Source of the DNA: Strongyloides papillosus
Lineage: Eukaryota > Nematoda > Chromadorea > Rhabditida > Strongyloididae
Assembly (NCBI GenBank): GCA_005656395.1
Contig: SRSI01000052.1
Location: 620,001 to 684,000, forward strand
DNA: 64,000 nucleotides
Direction of reading: 5' to 3'
Below the pieces are notes generated by a model. The model ran no database searches and was not told the DNA's origin. It worked only from the letters and a program-made list of their open reading frames with translations. Positions 24,922-35,274 of this stretch are shown one piece after another. Every line of letters begins with the position of its first letter. Position 1 is the stretch's first letter. The translations under genes and the position numbers were made by a program.

Positions 24922-25037
24922 AATTGCTCAATAATACGAGCGATACTAGAAGATTCTGTAAGGATGTAAGACTGGAAGAATCTTCAAGTACCGCGAAGTA
25001 TTATTATTATTATAAGAGCAATAATTTATATTAGTAA
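24922..25037 (+). repeat. outer left end of DIRS element, arm of 116-bp inverted repeat
   Basis: A perfect reverse complement of 25188-25303 (116 of 116 bases by eye). The spacer between the arms is 150 bp. The last 20 bases overlap the start of the left terminal repeat. Confidence 0.9.
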
Positions 25038-25149
25038 TCAACAATACTGCCTTATGGAGGTGCCTATTTTTACTCGTAATCGTGTCTTATAACGATGTCT
25101 TGTAGTGCGAGTTTGACTTAAGACATCTTTTTTCTTACATCGTCAGTTT
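25018..25149 (+). repeat. left inverted terminal repeat of DIRS element
   Basis: 132 bp, identical to the reverse complement of 29069-29200. It starts GCAATAATTTATATTAG and ends CATCGTCAGTTT. The sequences on the inner sides differ from the next base on. Confidence 0.92.
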
Positions 25150-25187
25150 CTTGGCCATGGGAGGGTTTCCATTGGGCGGGTAGTTTA

Positions 25188-25346
25188 TTACTAATATAAA
25201 TTATTGCTCTTATAATAATAATAATACTTCGCGGTACTTGAAGATTCTTCCAGTCTTACATCCTTACAGAATCTTCTAGTATCGCTCGTATTATTGAGCA
25301 ATTATAATTCGCAATAATTTATATTAGTAATCAACAATACTGCCTT
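25188..25346 (+). repeat. internal complementary region (ICR) of DIRS element
   Basis: The left part (25188-25303) is the reverse complement of the element's outer left end. The right part (25300-25346) equals the reverse complement of the outer right end. They share AATT at 25300-25303, which also stands at each outer end. In DIRS elements the ICR is the template that restores the termini during replication and copies the circle junction. A 9-bp direct repeat CTTGGCCAT sits near or at its borders (25150-25158 and 25347-25355). Confidence 0.85.
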
Positions 25347-25492
25347 CTTGGCCATAAAAATACCATCTTGCTAACGCATGATTTTATTAATTAAGATAAA
25401 CTAGAACCAAATAATAGATAGACAATGATAAATAGTCAGTAATGCTAGATAATAATGATAAATATAGATCATCATATTAATGAGATTGAGAT

Positions 25493-26431
25493 TTATTCAT
25501 CTTTAGTGTTATCTTGAAGGACCGTACGAGCTAAGACTTCTTTCTCAGATTCTTTGTAGTATACTTCTCTAAACATCCTTTCGTCTTTCCATTCTATAGC
25601 TTTAACAATGTCTTGAAGTCTCATATTCGCCCAAGCAGCAGCGGAAACGACAGCCTTTCTTGTATTATGTGTTCTTGTGGTTATTCCAGCTTCTGCAATA
25701 TATTGTTTTATTAATTTTGAGATTCTTTGCGACGATAGAGCTTTAACAGGTCGCACAGAGGATATCCATAATTTATCCTTCTCCTCCATAATTAGAATCT
25801 CCTCTCTAAGCTGCTTAGAGATCTCCAAATATTTCTTAATATTTGTATAAGGAGATATTTTTGGTTCTTGTTCATAGTTGATTACCTCCAATTCCTGGAA
25901 AATTCCATCAAGACCTTTTGTTTTGGTTATTCCTAATTGAAAGACAAGTTTGTTACCATGATCTTTCATTTTGCTAATTTTCATCTGATGAATTTCGGAT
26001 ACACGATTTCCAGATGTTATGGCGACTAAGGTGAGGGTCCTTTTTATTATTGTTTGTGTGTCGTCCTCTTCATCAGCCCTTATATAGTCTAATAAATCTT
26101 TGATATTCCAGATTGTTGTTTCTGGTTGGGTTGATGTACCTCTTTCTCTAGCTCTGCCTTTGAGTAAGTTTTCTACCGTGTTTGTTAGTTCTTCCGGTAG
26201 TTTCATGTTACTAAGTCTATAAGCCGAGAATATCGCCGACTTGCTTAGATTTAGGGAGTTACCGGTCTCTTTAGTTGTATGTAGAAAGTGGACGATAGCT
26301 TTCATATTTGGATTTTCATAATCATACTCGTTTTGTTCACAGAAAATAATAAATTGTTTAAATTTTGATTCATATGCTGCCCTGGTAGATTGTGCAAGTT
26401 TTCTTATAATTGTATCTACACATTCTTCCAT
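25493..26431 (-). CDS. tyrosine recombinase of DIRS element
   Basis: 312 residues, starting at ATG 26431, 11 bp after the stop of the upstream Gag-Pol frame. The N-terminal core-binding part (residues 1-95) carries 'STRAAYESKFKQFIIFCEQN'. The catalytic domain shows R143 in TSGNRVSEI, a Lys in GITKTKG (170-172), H255 and R258 in THNTRK, W281 at the place of the second His, and the nucleophile Tyr in FREVYY (291 or 292). The catalytic residues of the R-H-R-Y family are therefore all in place. Its known role is integration of the circular cDNA without target duplication. There is no internal stop or frameshift. It could be made by re-initiation, since the spacing is very short. Confidence 0.92.
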   Translation of the reverse strand: MEECVDTIIRKLAQSTRAAYESKFKQFIIFCEQNEYDYENPNMKAIVHFLHTTKETGNSLNLSKSAIFSAYRLSNMKLPEELTNTVENLLKGRARERGTSTQPETTIWNIKDLLDYIRADEEDDTQTIIKRTLTLVAITSGNRVSEIHQMKISKMKDHGNKLVFQLGITKTKGLDGIFQELEVINYEQEPKISPYTNIKKYLEISKQLREEILIMEEKDKLWISSVRPVKALSSQRISKLIKQYIAEAGITTRTHNTRKAVVSAAAWANMRLQDIVKAIEWKDERMFREVYYKESEKEVLARTVLQDNTKDE

Positions 26432-26442
26432 TAGGCCAGCTT

Positions 26443-29010
26443 TTAATAAATTCTTTTTAACAAAATCAGCAAAAGGCTTCCTGGTACTATAATATCATCA
26501 TTATTATTATAATGTTTAATTATTTCAATATTATTTTTATATATGTTAATTAAGCTATAGAAGGGTTGTCTTTCCCATTTTGGTAATAACAAATATACAT
26601 CAACATTACTCTTTATTAAGAAATGAAAAATAGAACTAATAATTATAGGAGGAGGAAAACAATATAATATATATTTATTAGATAAGGATAAGAGATCCTG
26701 ACAGAAAATATCTGTACCAATAGCCTCTCTCTCAAAAAACCTGCTTATGTATGCTTTACCCTTAAAATTTTCTTTTGTAGCACATAAATCTAGTATGTCT
26801 AGAGCATAACCTCTTCTTTTAATGAAGTCTCTAGTTATAGTTTCTTCTATGTCCTTTGGAGCCAAAGCGTCTCCTGTAGTTAAAGTTTGTCGCGACAAAC
26901 GGTCTGCTCGAGAATTGGAAATTCCTGGAATGTAAAATAATTTTATACAGGCGTTAATCGCTCTTAATTTACTATGAATTTCTTGAGCTAGGTAACTAAG
27001 CTCAACTGTTTTTGCTCTTTTATTTAAGGTCGCTACAGTGGTGAAGTTATCACTTTCCACGATTATTTCTTTATCTCTAACGAGATCCTCAAAATATGAT
27101 ATTATTTTGCTAACGGCATAAGTTTCCTTCCAATTAATACTTTTATCATCAAAATTTGGAGGAAAAAACCCACTCCTATCTATCTTATACGTTAGGCAGT
27201 GGATGCCAAAACCCTTTAAGGAGCTATCTGTTCTGAAGTGTATCTTATGTCTATCAGAACGAATCTCATTGCTTATAAAATAGTTAATATTTATCAATAT
27301 TAACTTTACCTCGTCTAAAGTATCTTTATCTAACCTAATGTGATAATCATAATTATTATTATATTTTTTAAGGGCCTCACCTAATCTCATCTGTAACCTA
27401 GTAAAGTAGTTACGAATCTCTTTATTTACTACACTGAAACTTTCTAGCGTACCAATAGCTTGGGCTAGATTTCTTAAGGAGGGTCTGGTGTTGTTAATTA
27501 GTGAAGTTAAAGTAGCCTTTAACTTCTCCACTTTAGAATCCGTAGCCGAAATTCTAAAGGATAAGGTATCAATCTGGTAGCCCAGAAATATACATACATG
27601 CGAAGGTTCTAGCGAACTCTTCTTAATGTTTACCGAAAAGTTAAATTTTTCTAATAATTGGACAATAACTTGTCCATTCTTTCTTAATTCGTCTTTATTC
27701 TCACCTAAGATGTACCAATCATCCAGATATTTGAATATTAATAAATCTGGAAATTCTTCTCTAAAATAACCTGCTACATAATCAGTTAACCTACTGTAGC
27801 AATAGGGACTATAGGAGATACCGAAGGGTAACCTGTTATACTCATATAATATATTATTTACCCTGAACTGGGTATATTTTTTCATCTCTTCTTTAAGAGA
27901 GATACTCATATAAGCATTGGATAAATCTATAGTTATACCAAACCAATTTTTTATCAATGCCCTTTTAACTTCCCTAATATCATTATATTTAAAATGGGGG
28001 ACCACAATATTTTCATTTATCTTTTTCGCGTTAAAAACTACTCTTTTATCTCCTGTCTTCTTATCTACTAAGAAAATTGGTGCCACATAACTAGGTTCGT
28101 TCTCAGCTAACCTAATGAAACCTAGTTGCAAAAGTTCATCTACATATTCCTGGCCTATACATGAATTACCTAGGTCAAATTTTTTAGGTTTAACAACCTC
28201 CCAAGATGCGCCTGTGTAGACAGTGTTTAACAACCACTTGTCATTGAATATTTTTCTCCATAGCGGGGAATTTTTAATGGTGGGGAAGGCTTTTTTATCA
28301 TTAACTAACCTTATATTATTTGGTGGTTGTGTATTGGGTTGTGGGATAGCAGGTACAGGTGGACTTATTGGTGGGATGTTAATGTTGATTGGAGGTTGTT
28401 GACTTGTCCATTTAGGCTTCTTAATGAATCCATTACCTCCTTCACCACCTTTTCTTTTGAGCTCTTTAAGTTCTTCTACCTGTGTGTTGCAGCTTTTAAC
28501 ATCAGCAATAAATTTTTCATCGACTAATAAGAGTCGACCTTCCTCCACTCTATTCTCTTCCAGTTTGATCTCCTTAGGAACCTTCAACTTTTCGTTAACT
28601 CCTTGGGTCCATAAGCTTGCTCTTAATTGGTCAATAGAATTACTGAGGCAAGCTAAAGCGGCAGACTGAACCACTTCTCTGGTGTCGTTATCGGCTCCTA
28701 TCATAGCTAAGGCAGCCAAGGCCAATTCCTGCATTTGAAAAAGCTGCTTGTCCAACTGCATGTTTTTGATTTCTTTGTAGAGTGAGGGCTTTATAAGTCT
28801 CGCCTTTAACCATGGCTCCGTGGTGGCTCCAATCTCTTCAATTATTTCTCCTACCTCCTCTACAGTTGGTGGTTGCTTTATTATCTTCAAAATTTTTTCT
28901 CTTTTTGTTTCATCAACTTTACATTCTGGGGTTACTTTCTTTATAACGTCCTCCAAGGTTCTCGGTTTTCCCAGATCCTTTAGCTCATTGAGTGCTTCAG
29001 TTGGATCCAT
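26443..29010 (-). CDS. Gag-reverse transcriptase-RNase H polyprotein of DIRS element
   Basis: 855 residues from ATG 29010. Residues 1-205 are a helical Gag-like region with no zinc knuckle. A Pro-rich linker (PPININIPPISPP) leads into reverse transcriptase, about 285-490, with 'SYVAPIFLVDKKTGDKR', 'GITIDLSNAYMSI', 'YNRLPFGISYSP' and the active-site YLDDW at about 428-432. RNase H follows with the acidic residues visible in FRTDSS (about 594), KETYAV, VESDN (about 650) and SRADRLSR (about 698). The C-terminal 130 residues include 'YCFPPPIIISSI' and 'LLLPKWERQPF', matching the conserved end domain of DIRS Pol proteins, sometimes called methyltransferase-like. No SAM motif is clear. Gag and Pol form one frame here. 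Confidence 0.92.
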   Translation of the reverse strand: MDPTEALNELKDLGKPRTLEDVIKKVTPECKVDETKREKILKIIKQPPTVEEVGEIIEEIGATTEPWLKARLIKPSLYKEIKNMQLDKQLFQMQELALAALAMIGADNDTREVVQSAALACLSNSIDQLRASLWTQGVNEKLKVPKEIKLEENRVEEGRLLLVDEKFIADVKSCNTQVEELKELKRKGGEGGNGFIKKPKWTSQQPPININIPPISPPVPAIPQPNTQPPNNIRLVNDKKAFPTIKNSPLWRKIFNDKWLLNTVYTGASWEVVKPKKFDLGNSCIGQEYVDELLQLGFIRLAENEPSYVAPIFLVDKKTGDKRVVFNAKKINENIVVPHFKYNDIREVKRALIKNWFGITIDLSNAYMSISLKEEMKKYTQFRVNNILYEYNRLPFGISYSPYCYSRLTDYVAGYFREEFPDLLIFKYLDDWYILGENKDELRKNGQVIVQLLEKFNFSVNIKKSSLEPSHVCIFLGYQIDTLSFRISATDSKVEKLKATLTSLINNTRPSLRNLAQAIGTLESFSVVNKEIRNYFTRLQMRLGEALKKYNNNYDYHIRLDKDTLDEVKLILININYFISNEIRSDRHKIHFRTDSSLKGFGIHCLTYKIDRSGFFPPNFDDKSINWKETYAVSKIISYFEDLVRDKEIIVESDNFTTVATLNKRAKTVELSYLAQEIHSKLRAINACIKLFYIPGISNSRADRLSRQTLTTGDALAPKDIEETITRDFIKRRGYALDILDLCATKENFKGKAYISRFFEREAIGTDIFCQDLLSLSNKYILYCFPPPIIISSIFHFLIKSNVDVYLLLPKWERQPFYSLINIYKNNIEIIKHYNNNDDIIVPGSLLLILLKRIY

Positions 29011-29068
29011 TTTGACCAAAGTAGATAATAATAAAATTGTCACGATTACGCGGTAAAAATTGCAAAAA

Positions 29069-29200
29069 AAACTGACGATGTAAGAAAAAAGATGTCTTAA
29101 GTCAAACTCGCACTACAAGACATCGTTATAAGACACGATTACGAGTAAAAATAGGCACCTCCATAAGGCAGTATTGTTGATTACTAATATAAATTATTGC
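29069..29200 (-). repeat. right inverted terminal repeat of DIRS element
   Basis: 132 bp, exact reverse complement of 25018-25149. The terminal 11 bp GAATTATAATT (29201-29211) lie outside it and are copied only in the ICR. Confidence 0.92.
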
Positions 29201-29474
29201 GAATTATAATTAATCTTTTTTAAACATTATTAAAATTTCTAAAACAATTTTTCCGTTATTATTTTGATGTTGATAGAATTTATTTATGAATTTGAGATAT
29301 TTATTTATAATTATGAGAAAAAATATATTTTAACAATTAATCTAAATTATTTTCACTTACATATAGATTTTCATGCAATTAAAAAACTTATTGAAAGAAA
29401 ATTTATTACGATAAAATTTTTAAACTAAAAATATTATTGAATAATAAAAAAAGTATAAAATGATACTCGCTCTA

Positions 29475-30954
29475 TTAATAAACACCAGGAATAAATACAA
29501 AAGGTACTCTATGACAATACTGAACCCAATAATTTCCATATTTTTGTAAACATCTTTGCTCATCTCTTAAAGCTCTTCCAATAAGAAAAATTGTTATAAA
29601 GAGTACTGGAAATAAACCTAATAATGGTGTAGCTTTACCAAGTAGAAGAATCCAAGAAATTACTGTTAACCATTCGAAACTATAGTTTATTTTTCTTGTT
29701 ATTCCCCAAAATCCTGAACCAAGAAGAAGTGACGTTTGAATGTCTCCATTCTCTTTGCGAGATTTTGCCACTATAAAAAATGGATCTTTTCCCATTATCT
29801 TATAACGTCCACGTGAAAATCTATATCAAATTTATATTTATTTTTTATTAAACAAATAGAAATATATTTACTTACCTAAATTTATATTTTTGTGTATCTA
29901 CATAATAAGTCATTGTAATTGCAAACAATCCCATTCCAAAAACAGTGAAATTGTAAAAGAATGGATTCATGGATTTAGTCAGATTAGCAGCAATAGTAAC
30001 CGGTGTTGTATAAATTGTAGGAATAAAAACAATAACACCCCATGTTCTATAAAAACCCATTCGATCATTTTGAGCATCTAAATTGGCATAAAATAAATGC
30101 TCATTCCATAAAAATTTAAAAATATACGTTATTTGAAGCAATGAAACGCAAATAACTGTATCATTTAATTGTTTTTGATTTTTTTTGGCATACAAAACTG
30201 CTGATACTATATATACTAACCATAATGATGTCGCCAGTTGATGAGTAACAAATTTTTTGATATCAATATCTAAAAATTTCGGTGATAAATTTATACCAAA
30301 GAAGAGATCAGAAAGGAGAGATGTACTTTCTTGATGTTTTATATGATTTCTACCAATTGTTATGAGAAGTATAAACAAAATGATAAGAGAATTAAAAAAT
30401 GATATTGGTATCCAGTTAATAAATACTATATCTCCATCGTATAATCTTAAACCTGATCCAAGTATATAAAAGAGAGTAAAAAGACATGAACTTGTAAATG
30501 AATTTAATCGTTGTTTTTGATATGTTCCTAAAAAAATTTATAGTATTTTTATTAATAATTATTTTATTCTACCATCATAATTTAACACTGTATGCAATTC
30601 CGCTGGCAAGATTGATTGTAAAATAATATGAAAACAAACCAAAATAAGTGGAAATAATACTGCTACGACTGTTATTCTTGTTTGAATAAAATGATCAGTA
30701 AATAACAGTACTTTTAATGCTTCTTTAATTGAACCAAGGAAATATTGAACAATATAATGATACAAAAATAGCAAAGGACATGAACATAATAAAAGTAATG
30801 TTAATAGATTATTTGAAAATGATCGTTTCCTTTTAAATGAATCTTGCAATCGTATCAAGTCTGAACATGACACGGCAGAACTTCTTCTTGCTGAATATAA
30901 TGAAGATAAAGATGAAGTTGACGCCTTCCTTGACAACGGAGCACGATGAATCAT
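29475..30954 (-). CDS. sterol reductase, DHCR7/ERG24 family
   Basis: Three exons, 30954-30573, 30527-29876 and 29820-29475, with introns of 45 and 55 nt; 459 residues, close to human DHCR7 (475). The N-terminus is a Ser/Arg-rich cytosolic tail, then about nine hydrophobic segments. The family signature lies in the last exon: 'LLLGSGFWGITRKINYSFEW', then 'RALRDEQRCLQKYGNYWVQY' and the end CHRVPFVFIPGVY, which is the pattern of the ERG4/ERG24 family with the RDE.RC..KYG..W..YC..VP core. The family reduces a sterol double bond (delta-7 in DHCR7, delta-14 in ERG24/LBR) with NADPH in the ER membrane. Nematodes cannot make sterols de novo, so it would act on dietary sterols. DHCR7 fits better than LBR because no Tudor domain is present. 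Confidence 0.82.
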
Positions 30955-32070
30955 TTTAATTATTCAATTAAAGGTTTCCATTCAATGTATAATATCTGAA
31001 AAAATACTAACTATATCTTGTAGAAAATAAATATATATTAAAATATATAAAAAATATATGTTACACTTTCAGATTTTCATCACTATCTATATTGGATGTA
31101 AAAGTGTTAGACTATCTTTAATGTTGTATAGAATGTTAGCTATATATCGGTAAATAATTGAATATTGAATTTATACCAAAACACTTTATAAAATTAATTA
31201 TAACTTAGCCATATATAAAATATTGTTTTAGCTAGAAATTTTAAAGTTAAACTATATTTAATAATTTACTATTACTTTACAATTATTAAAAATCTAAAAT
31301 TTATTAATAGTAAAAATTATAATAATTTTTCTAGTCACATAAAAGAATATAATATATTTGATCAAGATAAGAAGATTTTTATATCTGTTAAAGAAAAAGA
31401 AGCAGTGCTAGTTTAAAAGATGTCCCTCTCAACAAATAACAATATTTTCTTTATTCTTAATCTTCTAATATCTCTTACCACTTTTATACTATTGATATTA
31501 TTATATGATTTGAAAAGAAATATTTTCTATTATTTTTAAACACAAGTGCTCATTAAAAATTAATGGCACCTCTTTATACTTTTTTTCGATGCCACCTTCG
31601 AGATGTAATTATGAGATACTTAATATCAATAACTTTTCTTATATATACTCATGATAAGCGTAAAACAAAAGTTTTTACAATTATATTATAATATTTTTTA
31701 TTATGTTAAGAAAATATCGGCTTAAATAATTTATCTTACTCCAGTTATTATTTTATTATATTTTTTAATAAAAAGTATATATGTAATTGTATAGATATAA
31801 TTAAACATTTCCACAAATCAGAATATCTCTATATAATTATAAAAATGTTTCATATATATATTTATATTAGTAATAAAACTACTTTCTAATTCAACAAAAT
31901 TAAATTTATTTAACTTTGAGAAAGTAATTTTTTTGGCTTGAAAATATATAAGCATACAAATAAAAAAATTTAAACTTTTAACTATATAAATCTTTTTTTT
32001 CAATATATAGAAACTGATTGCATTTGATAAATATAGCATTTTACTATAAAAAATAAAATTTAAAAAATTT
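30955..32070. other. AT-rich intergenic region
   Basis: About 1.1 kb between the sterol reductase and the cystine-knot gene, both on the minus strand. An open frame at 31818-32081 is Lys/Phe/Ile-rich, lacks a proper ATG and is not considered coding. Nothing else is supported. Confidence 0.6.
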
Positions 32071-32637
32071 TTAAACTTCAATTGTAAGAAGATTATGGGA
32101 AAATAACTTTTCCTCTAAACGGCATTGACAAGCAATTGGAATTTTTAATTCACCAGATTTAAAATCGTAATTTGAATTAAGAATTCTTATACCAACATCA
32201 ATATATTCATATATTGTGATGCATTCAGACTTAAAACGTTCTTTATTAATACCATTACATGATGGTCTATCATGATTGAGGCATTCAACAAAGTTTGTTC
32301 TAAATGGACTTTCAGATGCTTGTAATATTTCTACCAGCGACCCGTTTTTAACTATAATTTAATAATTGAAATTTTAGATTCATTTATAAAACTTACTATG
32401 ACCAATAGTAGGTTGTAAATTAATCATGATAACAGAATCACATACATAAGAAAATTTTTCTTCTCTAAAATGTCTTTTTTGAATAAGATTTCTATTTTTT
32501 ATTCTCCTAACATTATACGGTTCCGCAACAACGTCGTCTTCATTTTTGATAGCACTATATCTTTCTTTATTAAAGCAAAAAATAATGACAAATAAAGAAA
32601 AAAATGTAATGAAATTAAAATAGAAGTTTTTTTTCAT
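32071..32637 (-). CDS. secreted cystine-knot protein, Spaetzle/neurotrophin-like
   Basis: Two exons, 32637-32397 and 32351-32071, with a 45-nt intron (GTAAGT...ATTATAG, phase 1); 173 residues. A signal peptide (residues 1-22) is followed by a short pro-region with dibasic KR at 54-55 that could be a cleavage site. The mature part has six cysteines: C66, C104, C112, C124, C155 and C157. The last two form the C-x-C that ends NGF-type knots. The segment 'YVCDSVIMINLQP' resembles the opening 'CPS...P' of Spaetzle domains, 'GSLVEILQ' the '.W..IVQ' step, and 'SECITIYEYI' the 'S.C.Q.Y' step. Spaetzle-type ligands bind Toll-like receptors and neurotrophins bind Trk receptors; which applies here is open. 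No ATG-started alternative is better. Confidence 0.65.
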
Positions 32638-35274
32638 AACTTTAAAATAATATTATTATTAATAAATCAAATTATCCTTTTTAATACCTTATATATTCCA
32701 TCCCTCTTACCTATATGTAGTGATTAATTAAAAATTAAAGCAATTTTCTTTTCCTCTAAAAGCAAGTAAATATTTCATAACATAATGTACATAAATTAAC
32801 TAATAATAATCAAGTTCCACTTTTTTTATATCAACCAATTTTATACCATATCAAACCCTTCCTCCACTTTATTTTTATATTAATTTTTACATATGTTTTT
32901 GTAATTAATTTTTAATAACACCTTGTAATGAAAAAGGATAAGTAAAACATATGGAATTAAATTATAGAATAAAAATTTTCATTTTCCATCATATTAATTT
33001 TAGACTATAGATAAGGTTAAAATACTTTTTTAATATTTCGGTTTCTTAATTTACTATGGAAATTTTTATGTTTCATTACGGTATATTTACACCCACGTTA
33101 ACCATATGGTGATAAAAATTGTTTTAATACCCAAAACATATATCACTATAACATTTTAAAATGAAGATACAAAATTTTAATTAGTTAAAATTGTATCATT
33201 TTTTAATATTTTAAATTAATTTTTTTCTCTGATGAAAGAATATTATATTGTTTCTATTTTTATTTTATACATCGAGATGCAATAATTATAAATACGGCAA
33301 TATCTTAATTCTTTATGCATAACACAATATTGTATTTTTTAATTCATATAAAATAGGTAAATACTTTAAATATGACATTATTAATAAAAATTAATGATGA
33401 TGTTTGACGAAAACGTACTTGAAATCGTTTTTAATTAATTTAGATATCAATGATTATAAAGTATTTAAACTAAATTCAAACAGCTTAATTTAAATATTTA
33501 CAATTATATTTGAAATCTTTTGATATGTGTTTTTCTATTTCATTTTTAGGGTTTATTTTTCATATTCTTATATAAAGTTATTTGAAAGTTATCAAGCAAA
33601 TATACCATTTTATTTTGTTTTTCATAATTTGTTGAAAATAGAAATAAATCACCAACACATGTTGAGAAAGCAAAAAATTTAGAAACTTAATTTATTTTCT
33701 TCAAAGAAATTAAAACCAGCGTATCATGTTGTTTATTAAAAATAGTACTGTACTTTTATCAGAAAAATCTAAAAAAAATATGATGTTAATATAATATCAT
33801 AATCGAGAATTAGTTTACCTTATTTATTAATAATGAGATTAGAGGATATCAAATAAATATGTTCATCGATACATGTAAATTGATCATTGAAATTAAGGAA
33901 AATACTTTTTTTTAATTTCTTTCTATACAATATTAAATTAACCATTATTTTTCTCCTACTTTTCTATTAATAAACCAACCATTTTTAAGAATTATGAAAT
34001 GAGAATATTTATATATCGTATTTATTGATATATTTCTTACCTATTTATTATTTATAATAATTGAAAATATATGTTTTTTTTTCATAAATTATTTATTTTT
34101 TTAAATATAACCATAAATTTCATTTACCATTTTAAAAAAGTTACCAAAAGTTGTGTTATTTTTTTATAATTTTTAACCTACCACTTTATTACTTTTTTCA
34201 ATACTTTTATTAAAGTTTATTTAAATGATATTTTAAAATTAATGTTTAACAATTAATAAAAAAAATTTTCATTAATCCTTTTGATTCTAACAATTTAGTT
34301 TTATGTTTTTCTAAAGTAATTTTTAAATTACTAAACTCTACTGTTTTTGTATATCTCATGACTTTTAATTCATTTTTAAAATAGCATATAAACAAAAAAT
34401 AAAATCTTTATTTTTAAAATTTTATAAAATTTTTTTTAACTAAACGATAAGTTTTATTCTTCATGTAGAACATTATTTTTGTATGCCTGCATAATATTTA
34501 TTGTAAAATATTATAATTTTGTGAATTTATAATCTTTTTATATAGATTAGTGTCAATATATAACATCACGTTCATACTCTATAAGATTACAGATCTGTAT
34601 TGATATTAAGTTATCTCTAAGGGACTGTTAAATTAATATTTTGTCGAATGCCACTTTATGAAATTAAATTTTTTTATATTCATTAAATTTTTGAAGAAGA
34701 GCATACCGGCCTGTTATATTGATGCTTTGTTTATAGGTAAAATAAAATTGGTACTTTTTAATTATATAATGTTAAACTAATTATTTAGATATTTTAAATT
34801 ATAACTTTGATGCACAAAAAATTAATATTTAGTGTTTTTTATCGTTCCTAAACATTAAAATTTTTTTTTGTTAAATCAAAAATAAATTATAAAAACTATT
34901 TTTTATTATTATGATATTCATCACTGAATATTAAAATTTTGAAAGTTGAAATGGAATTGCTTACATGTGTCTAAATTTTTGTAGTTATATTTACCATAAT
35001 TCATTCGGATCTTGGCTCTCAAATAATAACTATTTTTATCATGACTTTTACCATTAATTTTTGTGTATAATTATTCATTATCTTTCCCTAACATTATATA
35101 CATAAATATTTTGAGACAATTAAACATTCAATAAAAATAAAATGATTTTTAAACTTGTACGTCATATTATTTTAATAAATTTTTATAGTGAATATGAAAA
35201 AAAAAACCATTAATGAAAAAGAAATTTATCATAAATTATTCTAAAATTTAAAGTAAAATATATCAAGAATAAAA
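32638..35274. other. long AT-rich intergenic region
   Basis: About 2.6 kb, all A/T-rich, with no open frame of coding character and no repeat unit. It presumably holds the promoter of the cystine-knot gene at its left side and the 3' end of the PTB gene at its right. Confidence 0.6.

Larger units (their letters stand above)
24922..29211 (-). mobile_element. DIRS-type tyrosine-recombinase retrotransposon, apparently complete
   Basis: A 4.3-kb element transcribed on the minus strand. The right end (29211) is its 5' side. It has a Gag-RT-RNase H ORF, then a tyrosine recombinase ORF. Inverted terminal repeats of 132 bp (25018-25149 and 29069-29200) are identical in both copies. Near the 3' side there is an internal complementary region (25188-25346) that joins a reverse complement of the outer left end (24922-25037) to a copy of the outer right end (29166-29211). 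This arrangement, the lack of an obvious target duplication and the recombinase are the defining marks of DIRS elements, which replicate through a circular DNA intermediate. PAT elements, the other nematode group, have split direct repeats instead. Intact frames and identical repeats point to recent activity. Confidence 0.9.

Noticed and set aside
24922..25303. Treating the 116-bp inverted repeat as an independent foldback element
   Set aside because: Its right arm continues directly into a copy of the element's right end, so it is explained by the DIRS internal complementary region.
28327..29056. Plus-strand open frames over the Gag region
   Set aside because: Antisense shadows of the less AT-biased Gag-Pol ORF.
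31818..32081. 87-residue minus-strand open frame
   Set aside because: It starts at TTG, overlaps the end of the cystine-knot gene and has only Lys/Phe/Ile-rich random composition.
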